The notes: a model not told the origin generated them from the letters alone. Counted from the first letter of the stretch, positions 52,670 through 62,409 are shown. The stretch: 64,000 nt of DNA from Marinobacter mobilis (GCF_900106945.1 NZ_FNNE01000001.1:62001-126000), one strand, 5' to 3'. Numbers and translations: made by a program.

Positions 52670-53527
52670 ATGCTGGAAGTTACCAGAAAGCTGGTAGAGT
52701 TGCTGGACCTGTCGCCAACCGGTGACGACCATTTTCAGGGCGACAGTGAAGACTTGGGTTTCCCGAATGTGTTTGGCGGGCAGGTGCTGGGGCAAGCTCT
52801 GATGGCTGCCAGTCGCACTGTAGAGGATCGCCTGGCGCATTCTCTGCACGCCTATTTCCTGCGTCCGGGTAACCACAGTTTGCCCATAGATTATGAGGTG
52901 CAGCGGGTTCGCGATGGCGGTTCTTTTTCGGTTCGCCGGGTGATTGCCCGTCAGGACGGTAAGGAAATCCTGACCGCAGCGGTGTCGTTCCAGGTGGCCG
53001 AGGAAGGTTTCGAGCACCAGATGGATATGCCGTCCGCCGAGGGCTATGAGGGCTTGCCGTCGGAATCCGATTACGTCGAAAAACTGCTGCCCCATGTGCC
53101 CGATGCGATGAAATCAAAGCTGGCCCGTAATCGCCCGGTGGAGATTCGTCCGATTGATCCTGTTAATCCGCTCAAGCCGGAGAAGAAAGCCCCGACCAAG
53201 CAAAGCTGGCTGCGGGTTCAGGGTGAGCTGCCGAATGATCCGATCCTGCATCGCTGCCTGCTGGCCTATGCGTCGGACTTTACCTTCCTGGGCACGTCCC
53301 TGAATCCCCACGGCGTTACTTTCATGAGTCGGAACATGCAGGTCGCGAGTCTGGATCACGCGATCTGGTTCCACCGTGAATTCCGTATCGATGACTGGCT
53401 GCTTTACGACAAGGACAGCCCCAGCGCGGCCGGTGGCCGGGGCTTCAACCGTGGAAACTTCTTCAACCGAGATGGGGTGCTGGTGGCGTCTACCACCCAG
53501 GAGGCGCTGATCCGCAAGCGCAGCTAA
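52670..53527 (+). CDS. tesB: Acyl-CoA thioesterase II
   Basis: A 285-residue double-hot-dog thioesterase that hydrolyses medium- and long-chain acyl-CoAs, matching E. coli TesB in length (286). Signature stretches are VFGGQVLGQALMAASRTV near the N-terminus and LDHAIWFHREFRIDDWLLYDKDSP near the C-terminus, which carries the catalytic Asp. It stands alone with a ribosome site (CAGGAG) and is convergent with the EAL gene. Confidence 0.94.
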   Translation: MLEVTRKLVELLDLSPTGDDHFQGDSEDLGFPNVFGGQVLGQALMAASRTVEDRLAHSLHAYFLRPGNHSLPIDYEVQRVRDGGSFSVRRVIARQDGKEILTAAVSFQVAEEGFEHQMDMPSAEGYEGLPSESDYVEKLLPHVPDAMKSKLARNRPVEIRPIDPVNPLKPEKKAPTKQSWLRVQGELPNDPILHRCLLAYASDFTFLGTSLNPHGVTFMSRNMQVASLDHAIWFHREFRIDDWLLYDKDSPSAAGGRGFNRGNFFNRDGVLVASTTQEALIRKRS

Positions 53528-53554
53528 TGCTTGTGGCGTGTTCCGGGGTAGGTG

Positions 53555-56164
53555 CTAGCCAATCTGGCGGGCGGCCCCGGACACCCGATTATCCAGCCAG
53601 TTCTGAAGCTCCCGCAGGGGCAGTGGCGGGGTTAGCAGGTAGCCCTGAATCATGTCGCAGCCCATACTCTTCAGCAACGCCCGCGTGGCTTCATTCTCGA
53701 CCCCTTCAGCGACCACCTGATAGCCCAGGCTGTGGCACATATCGATGGTGGTCTGCACAATCACCCGATCCTCACTCTCATTCAGCAGATCATGGATCAG
53801 CGAACGGTCGATCTTGATCTCCTTGGCCGGTAACTGCTTGATGTACGACAGCGACGAATAACCGGAGCCAAAATCATCAATCGACAACGGAATGCCGGTG
53901 GCGTCCAGTGATTGCAGTGCGCGCAGGGAGTTGAGCGGATCCAGCATCATCGAGGTCTCGGTGACTTCGAGGATGATCTGGCCGCGGTGACGGGGGTGAG
54001 CCGCCATCAGTCGCTGCACATACAGCGGAAATTCGGGTTCCCGCAGATTGTTGGGGGAGATGTTGACCGACACGCCAATGGGATAGCCCCGCTCGATCAA
54101 TGCGTTGCGCACCACCAGCGACTGTTCCAGCACCCAGCGGGTCAGGGGCTTGATCAGGCCGGTCTGTTCGGCGATCACCACCAGCTCATCGGCCGGGATC
54201 GGCACTTTTCGTCCGGGCCAGCGGATGAGCGCTTCCACGCCGATGATTTCATCGGATTTCAGGCACAGCTTGGGCTGAAGGTAAAGCGCCAGTTCGTTGT
54301 CACGCAGTGCCTGGCGGAACTCGGAAACCAGGGTCAGGCGGTCGGCGCTGTAGGAGTCCCTGGACGGCTGGTAATAGGCCAGGCTGCGGTCACGGGCTTC
54401 GTCTGACTCCTGGGCGATGTAGGCGCGTCGAATCAGGGCATTGGTGTCCTGGGCGTGGTCCGGGTAGATCGATACGCCGGTCTGTGGATCCAGCGGTAGC
54501 TGCATGCCCAGGTAGTCGATGGGTTCACCGAGCTGCTCCAGCGCCAGCACAATGCTGCGAGGGGCAGCGGCAATGACATCCGCATCGACGATAAAGCCGA
54601 GCGCCGCCGGTTCCAGCGAGGCCAGGTGGAACGAGCGCTGATCGGTCACCTCGATCGGGCGTACCCCGGGCAGTTCGCTGATGATGCTGTTGAAACGGCT
54701 GGCAGCGAGTTCCAGCAGGCGGTCGGTATTGCGGTGCCCGAGGGTCTTCGTAATGGCCTGCAGGTTGGTGAGGTAGATGATACCGATGGCGTGCCGCTTC
54801 TTGGGCTCGCGATTGATCAGGTCGTTGATCACCATCTCGAAACTGGTGCGATTGGGCAGGCCGGTGAGCGGGCTGTGCAGGGCCTGATCCATCATCCGCA
54901 GCTCGGCTTTACGACGTGCGGCCATGGCATTGAGTTCAGCCTCCCGCGCCAGCATCTTGCCCGCCCGTTCCTGGTACAGGCGCGCTGCCAGGGCAATCGT
55001 TAGCAGGATGGCTTCCAGGGCGGAGCCAATCTCCATGCCATAGGTGGTGACGAAGTTGGTGGGAATCCAGCCATATTTATTGGTAGCGGTAATGGCACTG
55101 CCGATGGTCAGCAAACCCCAGGCAATGGTGTAGAACATGGCCTGTGGAACCCCGCGCATCCACAGCACGGGGCCGGTGAAGGTCATGAGCAGGCAGCCGG
55201 GAATGGCCAGCGCCACGGACAGCCGTATCGAGGTGTTGTAGTCGAGTACAAAGGTGCCGGCGATGGCGGCCAGATTGAGGGCGATAAACAGCCGTACTAC
55301 CAGGTCAATGCGGGGGGCATTATCCCGTAGCCTGAGGAAGGAGCGCCCGAACAGCAGGGTCAGCAGCATGGCCGATGGTATCGCCAGCAGTACCGACTGG
55401 TTGTGAAGCACCGGATTGTCTGGCCACAGAATCTGGAAGGTCACACCACGCAGGGCTGCGAGCAGGAACAGGTAGCTGAAGGTCGAGAGCACATACAGCA
55501 GGTAGGTGAGTTCCCGCAGCGCCAGAAAAATGAACACATTGAAGAAAATGACCGTGATCAGCACGCCGTAGTAGAGGCTGTGCAGCTGATCTTCCACCGC
55601 AATGGCGTCAAACAGCTCGTTTTGTGCCCAGATACGGATGGGCACCTGCAGCGAGCCATGACTGTCGACCCTGAGCACAATCTCATAGTGCTTGCCGCTC
55701 TCGGTTTGGAACGGGATCAGGAACGTGGGGTGATTCAGCGGGCGGTGTTCAAAAGGCAGGCTGTCGCCAACCCGGGTCTGGTCACGGATCTCGCCATCTT
55801 TCAGCAGGAAAAACTCAACCGAGTCGAGCAGGGGGTAGCTGATGTCGAGAATCTGGCGATCCGGCTGGCTGGGCACATCCATGCGGAACCAGAAGGCATT
55901 ATTGACGTAACCAAAGTTGGGGCTGGATTCCGGCAATGTTTGCCAGCCGCTGCGGGCCAGAGCCTCATGGATCGTCTCTTCTTCAGCGGACTGCAGGTAG
56001 CTGATCTTCGGTGGAAGCCAGCTCGAACTGCCGGGTTCGCTGTGAACCTGAAAGGCCAACAGGCTCAAGGTCACCGCCAGGGTGATCAGTAATGCAATTG
56101 GGCGCACGGTTATCCGGTCTTGTTGTGGTTGTTCTGGTCCTGCGGGGGGAGAATGTATGCGCAC
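53555..56164 (-). CDS. 7TM-DISM sensor with degenerate GGDEF and EAL phosphodiesterase
   Basis: An 869-residue membrane protein. An N-terminal signal helix (about 22-40) precedes a 7TMR-DISMED2-like extracellular domain, seven membrane helices (about 200-400), a coiled coil, a GGDEF-like domain and an EAL domain. The catalytic EAL (VEALIRWPG, VTETSMM, SIDDFGSGYSS, VVAEGVEN) is complete. The GGDEF site is lost (SFHLASLEPAALGF at that place), so it probably acts only as a phosphodiesterase. The architecture resembles the other EAL protein at 39-41 kb. A promoter was not found. Confidence 0.9.
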   Translation of the reverse strand: MRIHSPPAGPEQPQQDRITVRPIALLITLAVTLSLLAFQVHSEPGSSSWLPPKISYLQSAEEETIHEALARSGWQTLPESSPNFGYVNNAFWFRMDVPSQPDRQILDISYPLLDSVEFFLLKDGEIRDQTRVGDSLPFEHRPLNHPTFLIPFQTESGKHYEIVLRVDSHGSLQVPIRIWAQNELFDAIAVEDQLHSLYYGVLITVIFFNVFIFLALRELTYLLYVLSTFSYLFLLAALRGVTFQILWPDNPVLHNQSVLLAIPSAMLLTLLFGRSFLRLRDNAPRIDLVVRLFIALNLAAIAGTFVLDYNTSIRLSVALAIPGCLLMTFTGPVLWMRGVPQAMFYTIAWGLLTIGSAITATNKYGWIPTNFVTTYGMEIGSALEAILLTIALAARLYQERAGKMLAREAELNAMAARRKAELRMMDQALHSPLTGLPNRTSFEMVINDLINREPKKRHAIGIIYLTNLQAITKTLGHRNTDRLLELAASRFNSIISELPGVRPIEVTDQRSFHLASLEPAALGFIVDADVIAAAPRSIVLALEQLGEPIDYLGMQLPLDPQTGVSIYPDHAQDTNALIRRAYIAQESDEARDRSLAYYQPSRDSYSADRLTLVSEFRQALRDNELALYLQPKLCLKSDEIIGVEALIRWPGRKVPIPADELVVIAEQTGLIKPLTRWVLEQSLVVRNALIERGYPIGVSVNISPNNLREPEFPLYVQRLMAAHPRHRGQIILEVTETSMMLDPLNSLRALQSLDATGIPLSIDDFGSGYSSLSYIKQLPAKEIKIDRSLIHDLLNESEDRVIVQTTIDMCHSLGYQVVAEGVENEATRALLKSMGCDMIQGYLLTPPLPLRELQNWLDNRVSGAARQIG

Positions 56165-56298
56165 TCCCCGGTCCCTGCCATTATTGTCATAGTATCGGCA
56201 AGCCAGGGTCCAGTATGGCGCCTGCTGCGAAACGGCTCAAGGACAAAATGCCGCTGAGAGGATCCCGGGGATGTCGACGGGCCGGGGCCGTGAGCGGC

Positions 56299-56745
56299 TT
56301 ACAGCGACGTCAGCCAGTCGCGAACCCAGGGCAGAGCCACTTCTTCCGGGTCAGTGGTTTCGAGGGCGTCAATACGCAGGGTGTCGCCGACCTTACGGGC
56401 ACAGGTTTCGAACAATGCTTCTTCGAGCAATTCGCCGGCGCCGCAGAACGTATCTCCGTAGGAACTGTCGCCCAGCACGATCACGCCGAAAGGGCGTCCC
56501 GGTTGTTGCGGCAGTTGCTCACGCAACTCGAGGTAGAACGGCAGCAGGTTAGGCGGGACTTCACCCTGACCGGTGGTGGAGGTGCACACCAACAGGGCGT
56601 CGCTGTTGCCGGTGACGTCTCCGAGGGTGGGTTTTTCCAGTACGGTGATGTCATGACCTTCCGCTTCCAGGTCTTTTTTCAGGGCGCGTGCGGTCATCAG
56701 GGCGCCGCCATAGACGGTGCCGACCAGAATCCGGATTGAAGCCAT
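56299..56745 (-). CDS. Flavodoxin-like protein (MioC type)
   Basis: A 148-residue FMN-binding protein. The phosphate loop is GTVYGGALMTA near the N-terminus, and STTGQGEVPPNLLPFY and LGDSSYGDTFCGAG form the isoalloxazine-binding loops. The length matches E. coli MioC. The physiological partner is unknown. It is next to a diguanylate cyclase gene on the same strand. Confidence 0.87.
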   Translation of the reverse strand: MASIRILVGTVYGGALMTARALKKDLEAEGHDITVLEKPTLGDVTGNSDALLVCTSTTGQGEVPPNLLPFYLELREQLPQQPGRPFGVIVLGDSSYGDTFCGAGELLEEALFETCARKVGDTLRIDALETTDPEEVALPWVRDWLTSL

Positions 56746-56802
56746 GTCTTATCTACTGTGTTTGAAACGGGAACGCCATGGTACCGGCGTTGCGGGTGGG
56801 GC

Positions 56803-57912
56803 TCAAGATGGTCGAGGGCTATCCTGGTGGCTGGTCGTCGCCCGGCTTTTTACCCTCGGGGCAATCTGGTTACGGCCATTTTCCTTGGCGCTGTATAGCT
56901 GGACATCCACCTGCTTGAGCAGGTGGTTTACCGAGTCGGACTGGGTAATTGAGCTAACCCCGGCACTGATGGTGACCGGGAGCACCTGATCGCGGAAGCG
57001 GAATTCGGTATCGGCCACTTTCTGGCGCAGTCGTTCTGCCAACGTCAGTGCCTGCAGCAACGAGGTGTCCGGCAGCAACAACAGGAATTCTTCTCCACCC
57101 CAGCGGGCGCCGAGATCGGTCTGGCGGACAATGTCCCGCACCAGGTCGGCAAACTGCTTAAGTGAAGCATCCCCGGCATCGTGGCCATAGTCATCGTTGA
57201 TCCGCTTGAACCAGTCCAGATCAATCAGCGCCACGGAAAAGTGGTGTCCGGAACGCTGGTAGCGGGAATACTCTTCCAGCAGGCGCTGGTGCATGGCCCG
57301 CCGGTTGGGCAGGCCGGTGAGTTCGTCGGTGCGGGCCGCCTGTTCGTGGCTGCGGGCCAGCTCAAGCAGGCGGCTGCGGGCTTTGAGGCGACTGTATTCC
57401 AGGATGAAGCAGAACAGAGATTCAAACAGAACACTGGTGAGAAAGCGGATCTTGAAGTCGGCACTGTATTCGGTGGTCACGAACGGCAGTTGCGGCCACT
57501 GGAAGATTACCAACGCCATCGCCAGGCAGGTGGCAAGCATAATGGTGCCCTGGCGCAGGTTGGTGAGATAGAACAGCAGTGGCGGAAAGGCGTAGAACCA
57601 CAGCGGGCCGGTGTTACTCTCGCCGCCGGAGGCGAACAGGTAGCCGAACAGCACAATAACGATGGCCAGCAGGCCGACCATATGCAGTTCATGTTTTTTC
57701 AGGAAAAGGTAGACCGTGCCGTTAATCGCGATCAGGGCGGCAAAGGTCCACAGCATCACCGCATGGCCACCGTGGCCGGACAGCCACGATTTTGTGCCGA
57801 TACCCAGCAGTAGCATCAGCGCGATGACCGCCAGCCATCGCGTCAGCTGCAGGCTGCGACGGAAATCTTCGTCCTCGGCGGAATACTGGGCCGGCGGCCG
57901 TGCTTGGGTCAT
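56803..57912 (-). CDS. Membrane diguanylate cyclase
   Basis: A 369-residue inner-membrane protein with about six hydrophobic helices (about 20-190) followed by a GGDEF domain. The catalytic site GGEEF is intact in RWGGEEFLLLLP, and RQTD five residues before it forms an inhibitory I-site, so it should make c-di-GMP with product inhibition. I take ATG 57912 rather than 57972: a GAGGGT site precedes it and the upstream codons overlap the promoter. Confidence 0.92.
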   Translation of the reverse strand: MTQARPPAQYSAEDEDFRRSLQLTRWLAVIALMLLLGIGTKSWLSGHGGHAVMLWTFAALIAINGTVYLFLKKHELHMVGLLAIVIVLFGYLFASGGESNTGPLWFYAFPPLLFYLTNLRQGTIMLATCLAMALVIFQWPQLPFVTTEYSADFKIRFLTSVLFESLFCFILEYSRLKARSRLLELARSHEQAARTDELTGLPNRRAMHQRLLEEYSRYQRSGHHFSVALIDLDWFKRINDDYGHDAGDASLKQFADLVRDIVRQTDLGARWGGEEFLLLLPDTSLLQALTLAERLRQKVADTEFRFRDQVLPVTISAGVSSITQSDSVNHLLKQVDVQLYSAKENGRNQIAPRVKSRATTSHQDSPRPS

Positions 57913-57924
57913 GTACCCTCTGTT

Positions 57925-57952
57925 TTTATAGTTATTGACAGTAAAGTTCCAA
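57925..57952 (-). promoter_or_regulatory. Promoter of the diguanylate cyclase gene
   Basis: Read leftward, TTGGAA (complement of 57947-57952) and TATAAA (complement of 57925-57930) are separated by 16 bp. The start codon at 57912 lies just downstream, giving a very short leader. Confidence 0.55.
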
Positions 57953-58080
57953 ATTATGCGCCAAAATTCCAAGGGTTAACAGGCGCTGGTGGGCATATCT
58001 CCGATTTTGGGAAGGTTGCTCAAGAGGTCAGTATGGTCGACGAAAACCCGGCTACGATTTCATTTTAATGACAAAGAATT

Positions 58081-58086
58081 TATAGT
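58081..58086 (+). promoter_or_regulatory. Candidate -10 of pit
   Basis: TATAGT lies about 28 bases before the pit start. A -35 is not clear (TTTCAT at 58058-58063 is a poor match). No Pho box is visible, consistent with a constitutive low-affinity carrier. Confidence 0.4.
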
Positions 58087-58113
58087 GCGCCACTGAATTC
58101 TGTCTTCCAACGA

Positions 58114-59688
58114 ATGGTTCTCTCCATGGCTGCTTCTAACGGATTCTTCGATAACCTGCTCACCAGCTCGGCCACCGAACGCTACCGAATAGGCATCAGT
58201 CTTATTTTCCTGCTTGCCGTGTGGTTGTTTGTCGGTCATTCCGCGAGCGGTATCCCTAATGGCATGCTGCTGATGGCGGCTGCGGTGATTGGCGGCTATA
58301 TGGCGATTAACATCGGCGCCAACGATGTCGCCAACAATGTTGGCCCCGCCGTTGGCTCCGGGGCGATCTCCCTGGGGGCTGCGGTCCTGCTGGCGGCCGT
58401 GTTTGAAGCCGCCGGTGCCCTGATTGCCGGGGGTGATGTGGTCTCGACCATCAAGGGTGGCATCATTTCACCAGAGCGTCTGAGTCAGCCGGAGAGTTTT
58501 GTCTGGCTGATGACGGCGGCTTTGCTGGCTGGAGCCCTGTGGCTGAACCTGGCGACCTGGATGGGAGCGCCGGTGTCGACCACTCATTCCATCGTCGGCG
58601 GGGTTCTTGGTGCCGGTATTGCTGCCGGCGGCTGGGGCATCGCGAACTGGGCGGTGATGGCCAAGATCGTTGCCAGCTGGGTGATCTCGCCGGCCCTGGG
58701 AGGGCTGCTGGCGGCGCTGTTTCTGTTCCTGATCAAGAAGGCCGTACTCTATAAGGCAGACGTAATCCCGGCGGCGCGCCGATTCGTGCCCTGGCTGGTC
58801 GCGGTGATGGCCTGGGCTTTCGGGACTTACCTGATGGTCAAGGGTGTCAAGAAAATCATCAAGGTCGACTTCTTGGTTGCGTCCCTGGTCGGGCTGGCGC
58901 TGGCGGTCATTACCCTGCTGGTGATGCGTGCTCTGGTGGCCCGTCGCGCGGCGACGATGGAGAACAGCCCCAGTGGCGTAAATACCCTGTTTACCTGGCC
59001 CCTGATCTTTGCCGCGGCCCTGCTCAGCTTTGCCCATGGGGCGAACGACGTGGCCAACGCCATTGGCCCGCTGGCGGCGATAAACGATGCCATCACCGCC
59101 GGTGGTGTGGTGACTTCCGCCGCTATCCCTTTGTGGGTGATGATGGTCGGCGCGTTGGGGTTGGCGCTGGGGCTGATGCTGTTTGGTCCGCGCCTGATCC
59201 GTACTGTCGGCAGTGAAATTACCGAGCTCGACAAGACCCGCGCCTTCTGTATCGCTTTGTCAGCGGCGTTGACGGTGATTATTGCCTCCCAGCTCGGGCT
59301 GCCGGTCAGCTCAACCCATATCGCCATTGGCGGGGTGTTCGGGGTTGGCTTCCTGCGTGAATATCTGAAAACCAACTACGCGTCCCAGCTGCACTCGATC
59401 ATGGAAAACCATGACGAGAAAGAACGGGCCCGGTTGCAGCCCTTCCTGGATGATTTCCGCAGCGCGTCAGTGGAAGAAATGGAACGGTTGCTGCAGAAGG
59501 CCCGCAAGAACAAGCGCGAATTGCCGCTGTCCAAGCCGGAGCGCAAGCGCCTGAAAAAAATCTACCGCCAGGAGCTGGTCAAACGCTCCCACCTTGCCAA
59601 GATTGTGGCCGCGTGGGTGATTACGGTTCCGGCCTCTGCCTCCATGGCCGCGCTGCTGTTCTTTACCCTGCGCGGACTGATGGTCTGA
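58114..59688 (+). CDS. pit: Inorganic phosphate transporter Pit/PiT family
   Basis: A 524-residue inner-membrane symporter with about ten to twelve helices and a charged cytosolic loop near 430-490. Both PiT signature motifs are present: GANDVANNVGPAVGSG (about 69-84) and GANDVANAIGPLAA in the second half. It imports phosphate with sodium or protons at low affinity, complementing the high-affinity Pst system at 12 kb. The start could be ATG 58114 or 58126; neither has a good ribosome site. Confidence 0.93.
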   Translation: MVLSMAASNGFFDNLLTSSATERYRIGISLIFLLAVWLFVGHSASGIPNGMLLMAAAVIGGYMAINIGANDVANNVGPAVGSGAISLGAAVLLAAVFEAAGALIAGGDVVSTIKGGIISPERLSQPESFVWLMTAALLAGALWLNLATWMGAPVSTTHSIVGGVLGAGIAAGGWGIANWAVMAKIVASWVISPALGGLLAALFLFLIKKAVLYKADVIPAARRFVPWLVAVMAWAFGTYLMVKGVKKIIKVDFLVASLVGLALAVITLLVMRALVARRAATMENSPSGVNTLFTWPLIFAAALLSFAHGANDVANAIGPLAAINDAITAGGVVTSAAIPLWVMMVGALGLALGLMLFGPRLIRTVGSEITELDKTRAFCIALSAALTVIIASQLGLPVSSTHIAIGGVFGVGFLREYLKTNYASQLHSIMENHDEKERARLQPFLDDFRSASVEEMERLLQKARKNKRELPLSKPERKRLKKIYRQELVKRSHLAKIVAAWVITVPASASMAALLFFTLRGLMV

Positions 59689-59733
59689 TGCTGTTGCATG
59701 GAAGGCCGTGGTAGGCAATTATCGTACTGATGA

Positions 59734-59754
59734 GTGCGGGCTGAGGGCCCGCAC
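59734..59754. terminator. Hairpin after pit
   Basis: Eight-base arms GTGCGGGC and GCCCGCAC surround the loop TGAGG. There is no T-run, so it is probably a Rho-assisted or stabilising hairpin between pit and the next small gene. Confidence 0.4.
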
Positions 59755-59780
59755 GGTGCCATTCTTCCCAGGAGTAGCCA

Positions 59781-60047
59781 ATGAGCACAGCAGCTGAGAG
59801 TCGCCAGTCCAGAACCATTGAGGAACTGCGCGGGTTTATCCGAAAAGTCCTGAGTGATCCGACGGTTGCGGTAAAGTCCGTCGAGATTGCCCGAAAGTAC
59901 CGGGGCCAGCCTGGCGCCGATGAGCTGATCGCTCAGGAGATCAGTGCCAGCACCACCGTTCGTATTCCGGAAAACTGGAGTGAAGCGGACCGCATGTTCA
60001 TCCAGATTCTCCACGAAGTATTGGATGACGAGGCAGCCCTGTACTAA
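59781..60047 (+). CDS. Small hypothetical protein downstream of pit
   Basis: An 88-residue protein that I do not recognise. It is acidic, predicted mainly helical, with no signal peptide or membrane segment. Start ATG 59781 is preceded by a good CAGGAG site, and the frame is compact with no competing overlap, so it is likely real. It lies 92 bp after pit on the same strand; co-expression with pit is possible. It is convergent with panP. Confidence 0.72.
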   Translation: MSTAAESRQSRTIEELRGFIRKVLSDPTVAVKSVEIARKYRGQPGADELIAQEISASTTVRIPENWSEADRMFIQILHEVLDDEAALY

Positions 60048-60086
60048 GAGGGCGGTTTCAACCTTCCGGGCCGGAGTTCTTCCGGC

Positions 60087-61763
60087 TCAGGCCTGCCTGC
60101 TTTCCGCCCCGGTGGCTGTCAGTACGGCTTCAGTGAGCTGTCTGAGGATGGTCATTTCATCGCTGAGCCCGCTATCGGTCGCGAGCTCTTCCTGTTCGTT
60201 CAGAATGTCGGTCAGAATATCTTCTGTGGTCAGCGGGTTGGCCAGCACCACCCGGAACACCAGGCAGGGGAAGTGGTGATAGCAGGCAGGTTCCAGTCGG
60301 GTGCGGGAGACAAACGCCTTGCCGCGCTCACGCTGGGTCTTCTGAATGAACTTGGTGATCCTGTTCAGGCTGGTGTTGATGCGCTCACTCTGCAGCGGAT
60401 CGGCCAGCGTCAGGGCATGCTGGGCATCGGCCGGGGCGTAACGGTAGGTGAGGATGTTCAGTTCCGGCGCGGTGACCAGTTCGAAGTCCGGTCGTTGTTC
60501 AATCATGTCGGCAAAGCGGCGGGCCTTTTCGATACCCTGGTCGATGAGGATCTCATAGCCTTCCCGCGCCAGGATTTTCAACCCGGAATGAATCAGCATC
60601 GACATGCCCGGGCGTGAGCCTTCCAGAGTGGTGCTGCCCAGATCCCGGGAGCCCTGACGGATGATGTACTGGGCGTGGTGCTCCACGGCACTGGCCAGGG
60701 CAGGGTCACGGAACACCACCAGACCGGCTCCCATAGGTACATACAGCTGCTTGTGGGCGTCGAAAGTGACGGAGTCGGCCTGTTCGATGCCTCTGAGCAG
60801 GTGGTTATGCCGGCGAGAGAACAGGGTCGGTCCGCCCCAGGCTGCATCGACATGGAAATGGGCCCCGAACTCCCGGGCGATGTCGGCTATGGCATCCAGA
60901 GGGTCGACATTGCCGGTTTCAGTGGTACCGGCGATACCGCAGATCGCCATGACCTTGATCTTCTGCTTCTGCAATTCCAGGCATTTGTCCCGCAGGGCGT
61001 CAGGCTGGATGCGGTTGTTGTCGTCGGTATCCACGGCAACCAGGGATTCCCGGCCCAGCCCCAGGACATCGGCAGCTTTACGCAGGGAATAGTGGCCACG
61101 GCGGGAGACCAAAATGGCGGCGCCTTCGTGGCCGTAGTAGCGCAGAGCCCGAAACAGGCCTTCCTGATGAATGCCGCGGAAGCTGCCTTCCGCCGGGAAT
61201 GCGCGGTTGCGGGCCACCCACAGGGCGGTCAGATTGGCAACGGTGCCGCCGGAACACATAGCGCCGAGGGCATGGCGCGGGTCGTGCATCCATTTGCGGT
61301 AATAGGAGTCGTCCTCGTTATAGACCAGCCGGTGAATCATGCCGAGCACCTGGCGCTCCATGGGCGTAAAGGCCTTGGACGTCTCGGTTTTGACCAGGTT
61401 CTGGTTGAGGGCGATCATGATCTTGGACAGCGGCAGCATGAAATACGGCAGGGCCGACGTCATGTGGCCGATAAAGCTGGGAGAAGCGGTGTGAACCGAA
61501 TTGGCCACCAGCTTGTCGAGCAGGAACTGGGTCTGTTCCGAGACGAAAATGGGTTTCTCGGGAATGACCGGGTCGGAAAAGTCCTTTTCGACTTCGCTGA
61601 GGTCACGCTCGACGGCGACGATGTGTTCCTGGAGGAAGCCGGCCAGATTGCGGGAAATGTTCTGGTCAATCCGGCTCAGGGTGGATTCCGGTGCCTCAGG
61701 CACGGTAAAGACACGGTACATGGCCTCCAGGGAGGCGTGAGCGGATTTCTTGTTACCAGTCAT
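60087..61763 (-). CDS. panP: Pyridoxal-dependent aspartate 1-decarboxylase PanP
   Basis: A 558-residue group II PLP decarboxylase, the size of Vibrio-type PanP, which makes beta-alanine from L-aspartate for pantothenate/CoA synthesis. The PLP lysine is in TFDAHKQLYVPMGAG, the substrate/PLP pocket includes HVDAAWGG, and MTSALPYFMLPLSKIMIALNQNLVKTETSKAFT is a conserved N-terminal stretch of this family. The main alternative is glutamate decarboxylase, but the N-terminus and length favour PanP. The classical PanD is not in the window. Confidence 0.87.
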   Translation of the reverse strand: MTGNKKSAHASLEAMYRVFTVPEAPESTLSRIDQNISRNLAGFLQEHIVAVERDLSEVEKDFSDPVIPEKPIFVSEQTQFLLDKLVANSVHTASPSFIGHMTSALPYFMLPLSKIMIALNQNLVKTETSKAFTPMERQVLGMIHRLVYNEDDSYYRKWMHDPRHALGAMCSGGTVANLTALWVARNRAFPAEGSFRGIHQEGLFRALRYYGHEGAAILVSRRGHYSLRKAADVLGLGRESLVAVDTDDNNRIQPDALRDKCLELQKQKIKVMAICGIAGTTETGNVDPLDAIADIAREFGAHFHVDAAWGGPTLFSRRHNHLLRGIEQADSVTFDAHKQLYVPMGAGLVVFRDPALASAVEHHAQYIIRQGSRDLGSTTLEGSRPGMSMLIHSGLKILAREGYEILIDQGIEKARRFADMIEQRPDFELVTAPELNILTYRYAPADAQHALTLADPLQSERINTSLNRITKFIQKTQRERGKAFVSRTRLEPACYHHFPCLVFRVVLANPLTTEDILTDILNEQEELATDSGLSDEMTILRQLTEAVLTATGAESRQA

Positions 61764-61914
61764 AGCGCCACGGTCTCAGTCTTGGTCCGCTGGCCACAGG
61801 CCTTTGCGGCGGATAACCCAGGGCACTTTGTCCCCATCAGTCTGTCATGGCAGTCTGGCACCCTTCCGTATGGCGGCCTTGCTGCCGGTCTCCGGCGTCC
61901 TTTTAAGGGAGCGT

Positions 61915-61943
61915 AGTATACGGCGTCACCTCTGCCCTGACCA
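61915..61943 (-). promoter_or_regulatory. Promoter of panP
   Basis: Read leftward, TGGTCA (complement of 61938-61943) and TATACT (complement of 61915-61920) are separated by 17 bp. This gives a leader of about 145 nt before panP. Confidence 0.6.
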
Positions 61944-62006
61944 CAGCGGCTATAGTCTTAAGATGCCGCAATCGCCGCGGGCCTGCGGGTAAACACGCTG
62001 AACCCC

Positions 62007-62348
62007 CTAGAACAGTTCCCTCTGGATCTCGAGGATTGGGGCGTCCACACGCTCGGCAATCGCTTTTTCCACCTGATCCAGGCGTTGATTGATCAGCTGC
62101 GAAGACGTGCCCAGGGCGGCAATGGTCCAGGTGGCGCAATCCAGGGCATCGTGGTCGGCGGTTTCGGCAACGGCCAGGTCACTTTCCTTGCCCCAGATGG
62201 CCTTCAGCGCGCTGAAGGCACGTCGCTTGGCTTTGAGATCGTCACAGCCGTAAAGCTGGAAGTGCAAGGTCATCACGCCCAGGTGGGGCGTGATGGCGGT
62301 CGTTTGCGGTTGGCCGGCTTGCAGCAGGCGGCGCAGTTGGTCTGACAT
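62007..62348 (-). CDS. DUF503-family protein
   Basis: A 113-residue protein matching DUF503 (YlxP-like): VMTLHFQLYGCDDLKAKRRAFSALKAIWGKESDLAVAE is the family core. The function is unknown; YlxP in Bacillus lies in the nusA-infB-rbfA region and is thought to aid ribosome assembly. I start at ATG 62348, since the 19 upstream codons overlap the intergenic region. The position next to aidB (61 bp downstream of its stop) is unusual for this family. Confidence 0.82.
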   Translation of the reverse strand: MSDQLRRLLQAGQPQTTAITPHLGVMTLHFQLYGCDDLKAKRRAFSALKAIWGKESDLAVAETADHDALDCATWTIAALGTSSQLINQRLDQVEKAIAERVDAPILEIQRELF

Positions 62349-62409
62349 GGCGTTTGGCTCTGAAGACGCGAGGGCTGGTCCGTGTCCGGCCCTCGCCGGA
62401 AACATCCGT

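Noticed and set aside
60675..61916. A 413-codon frame antisense to panP
   Set aside because: Shadow of panP; no motif, and it runs into the panP promoter.
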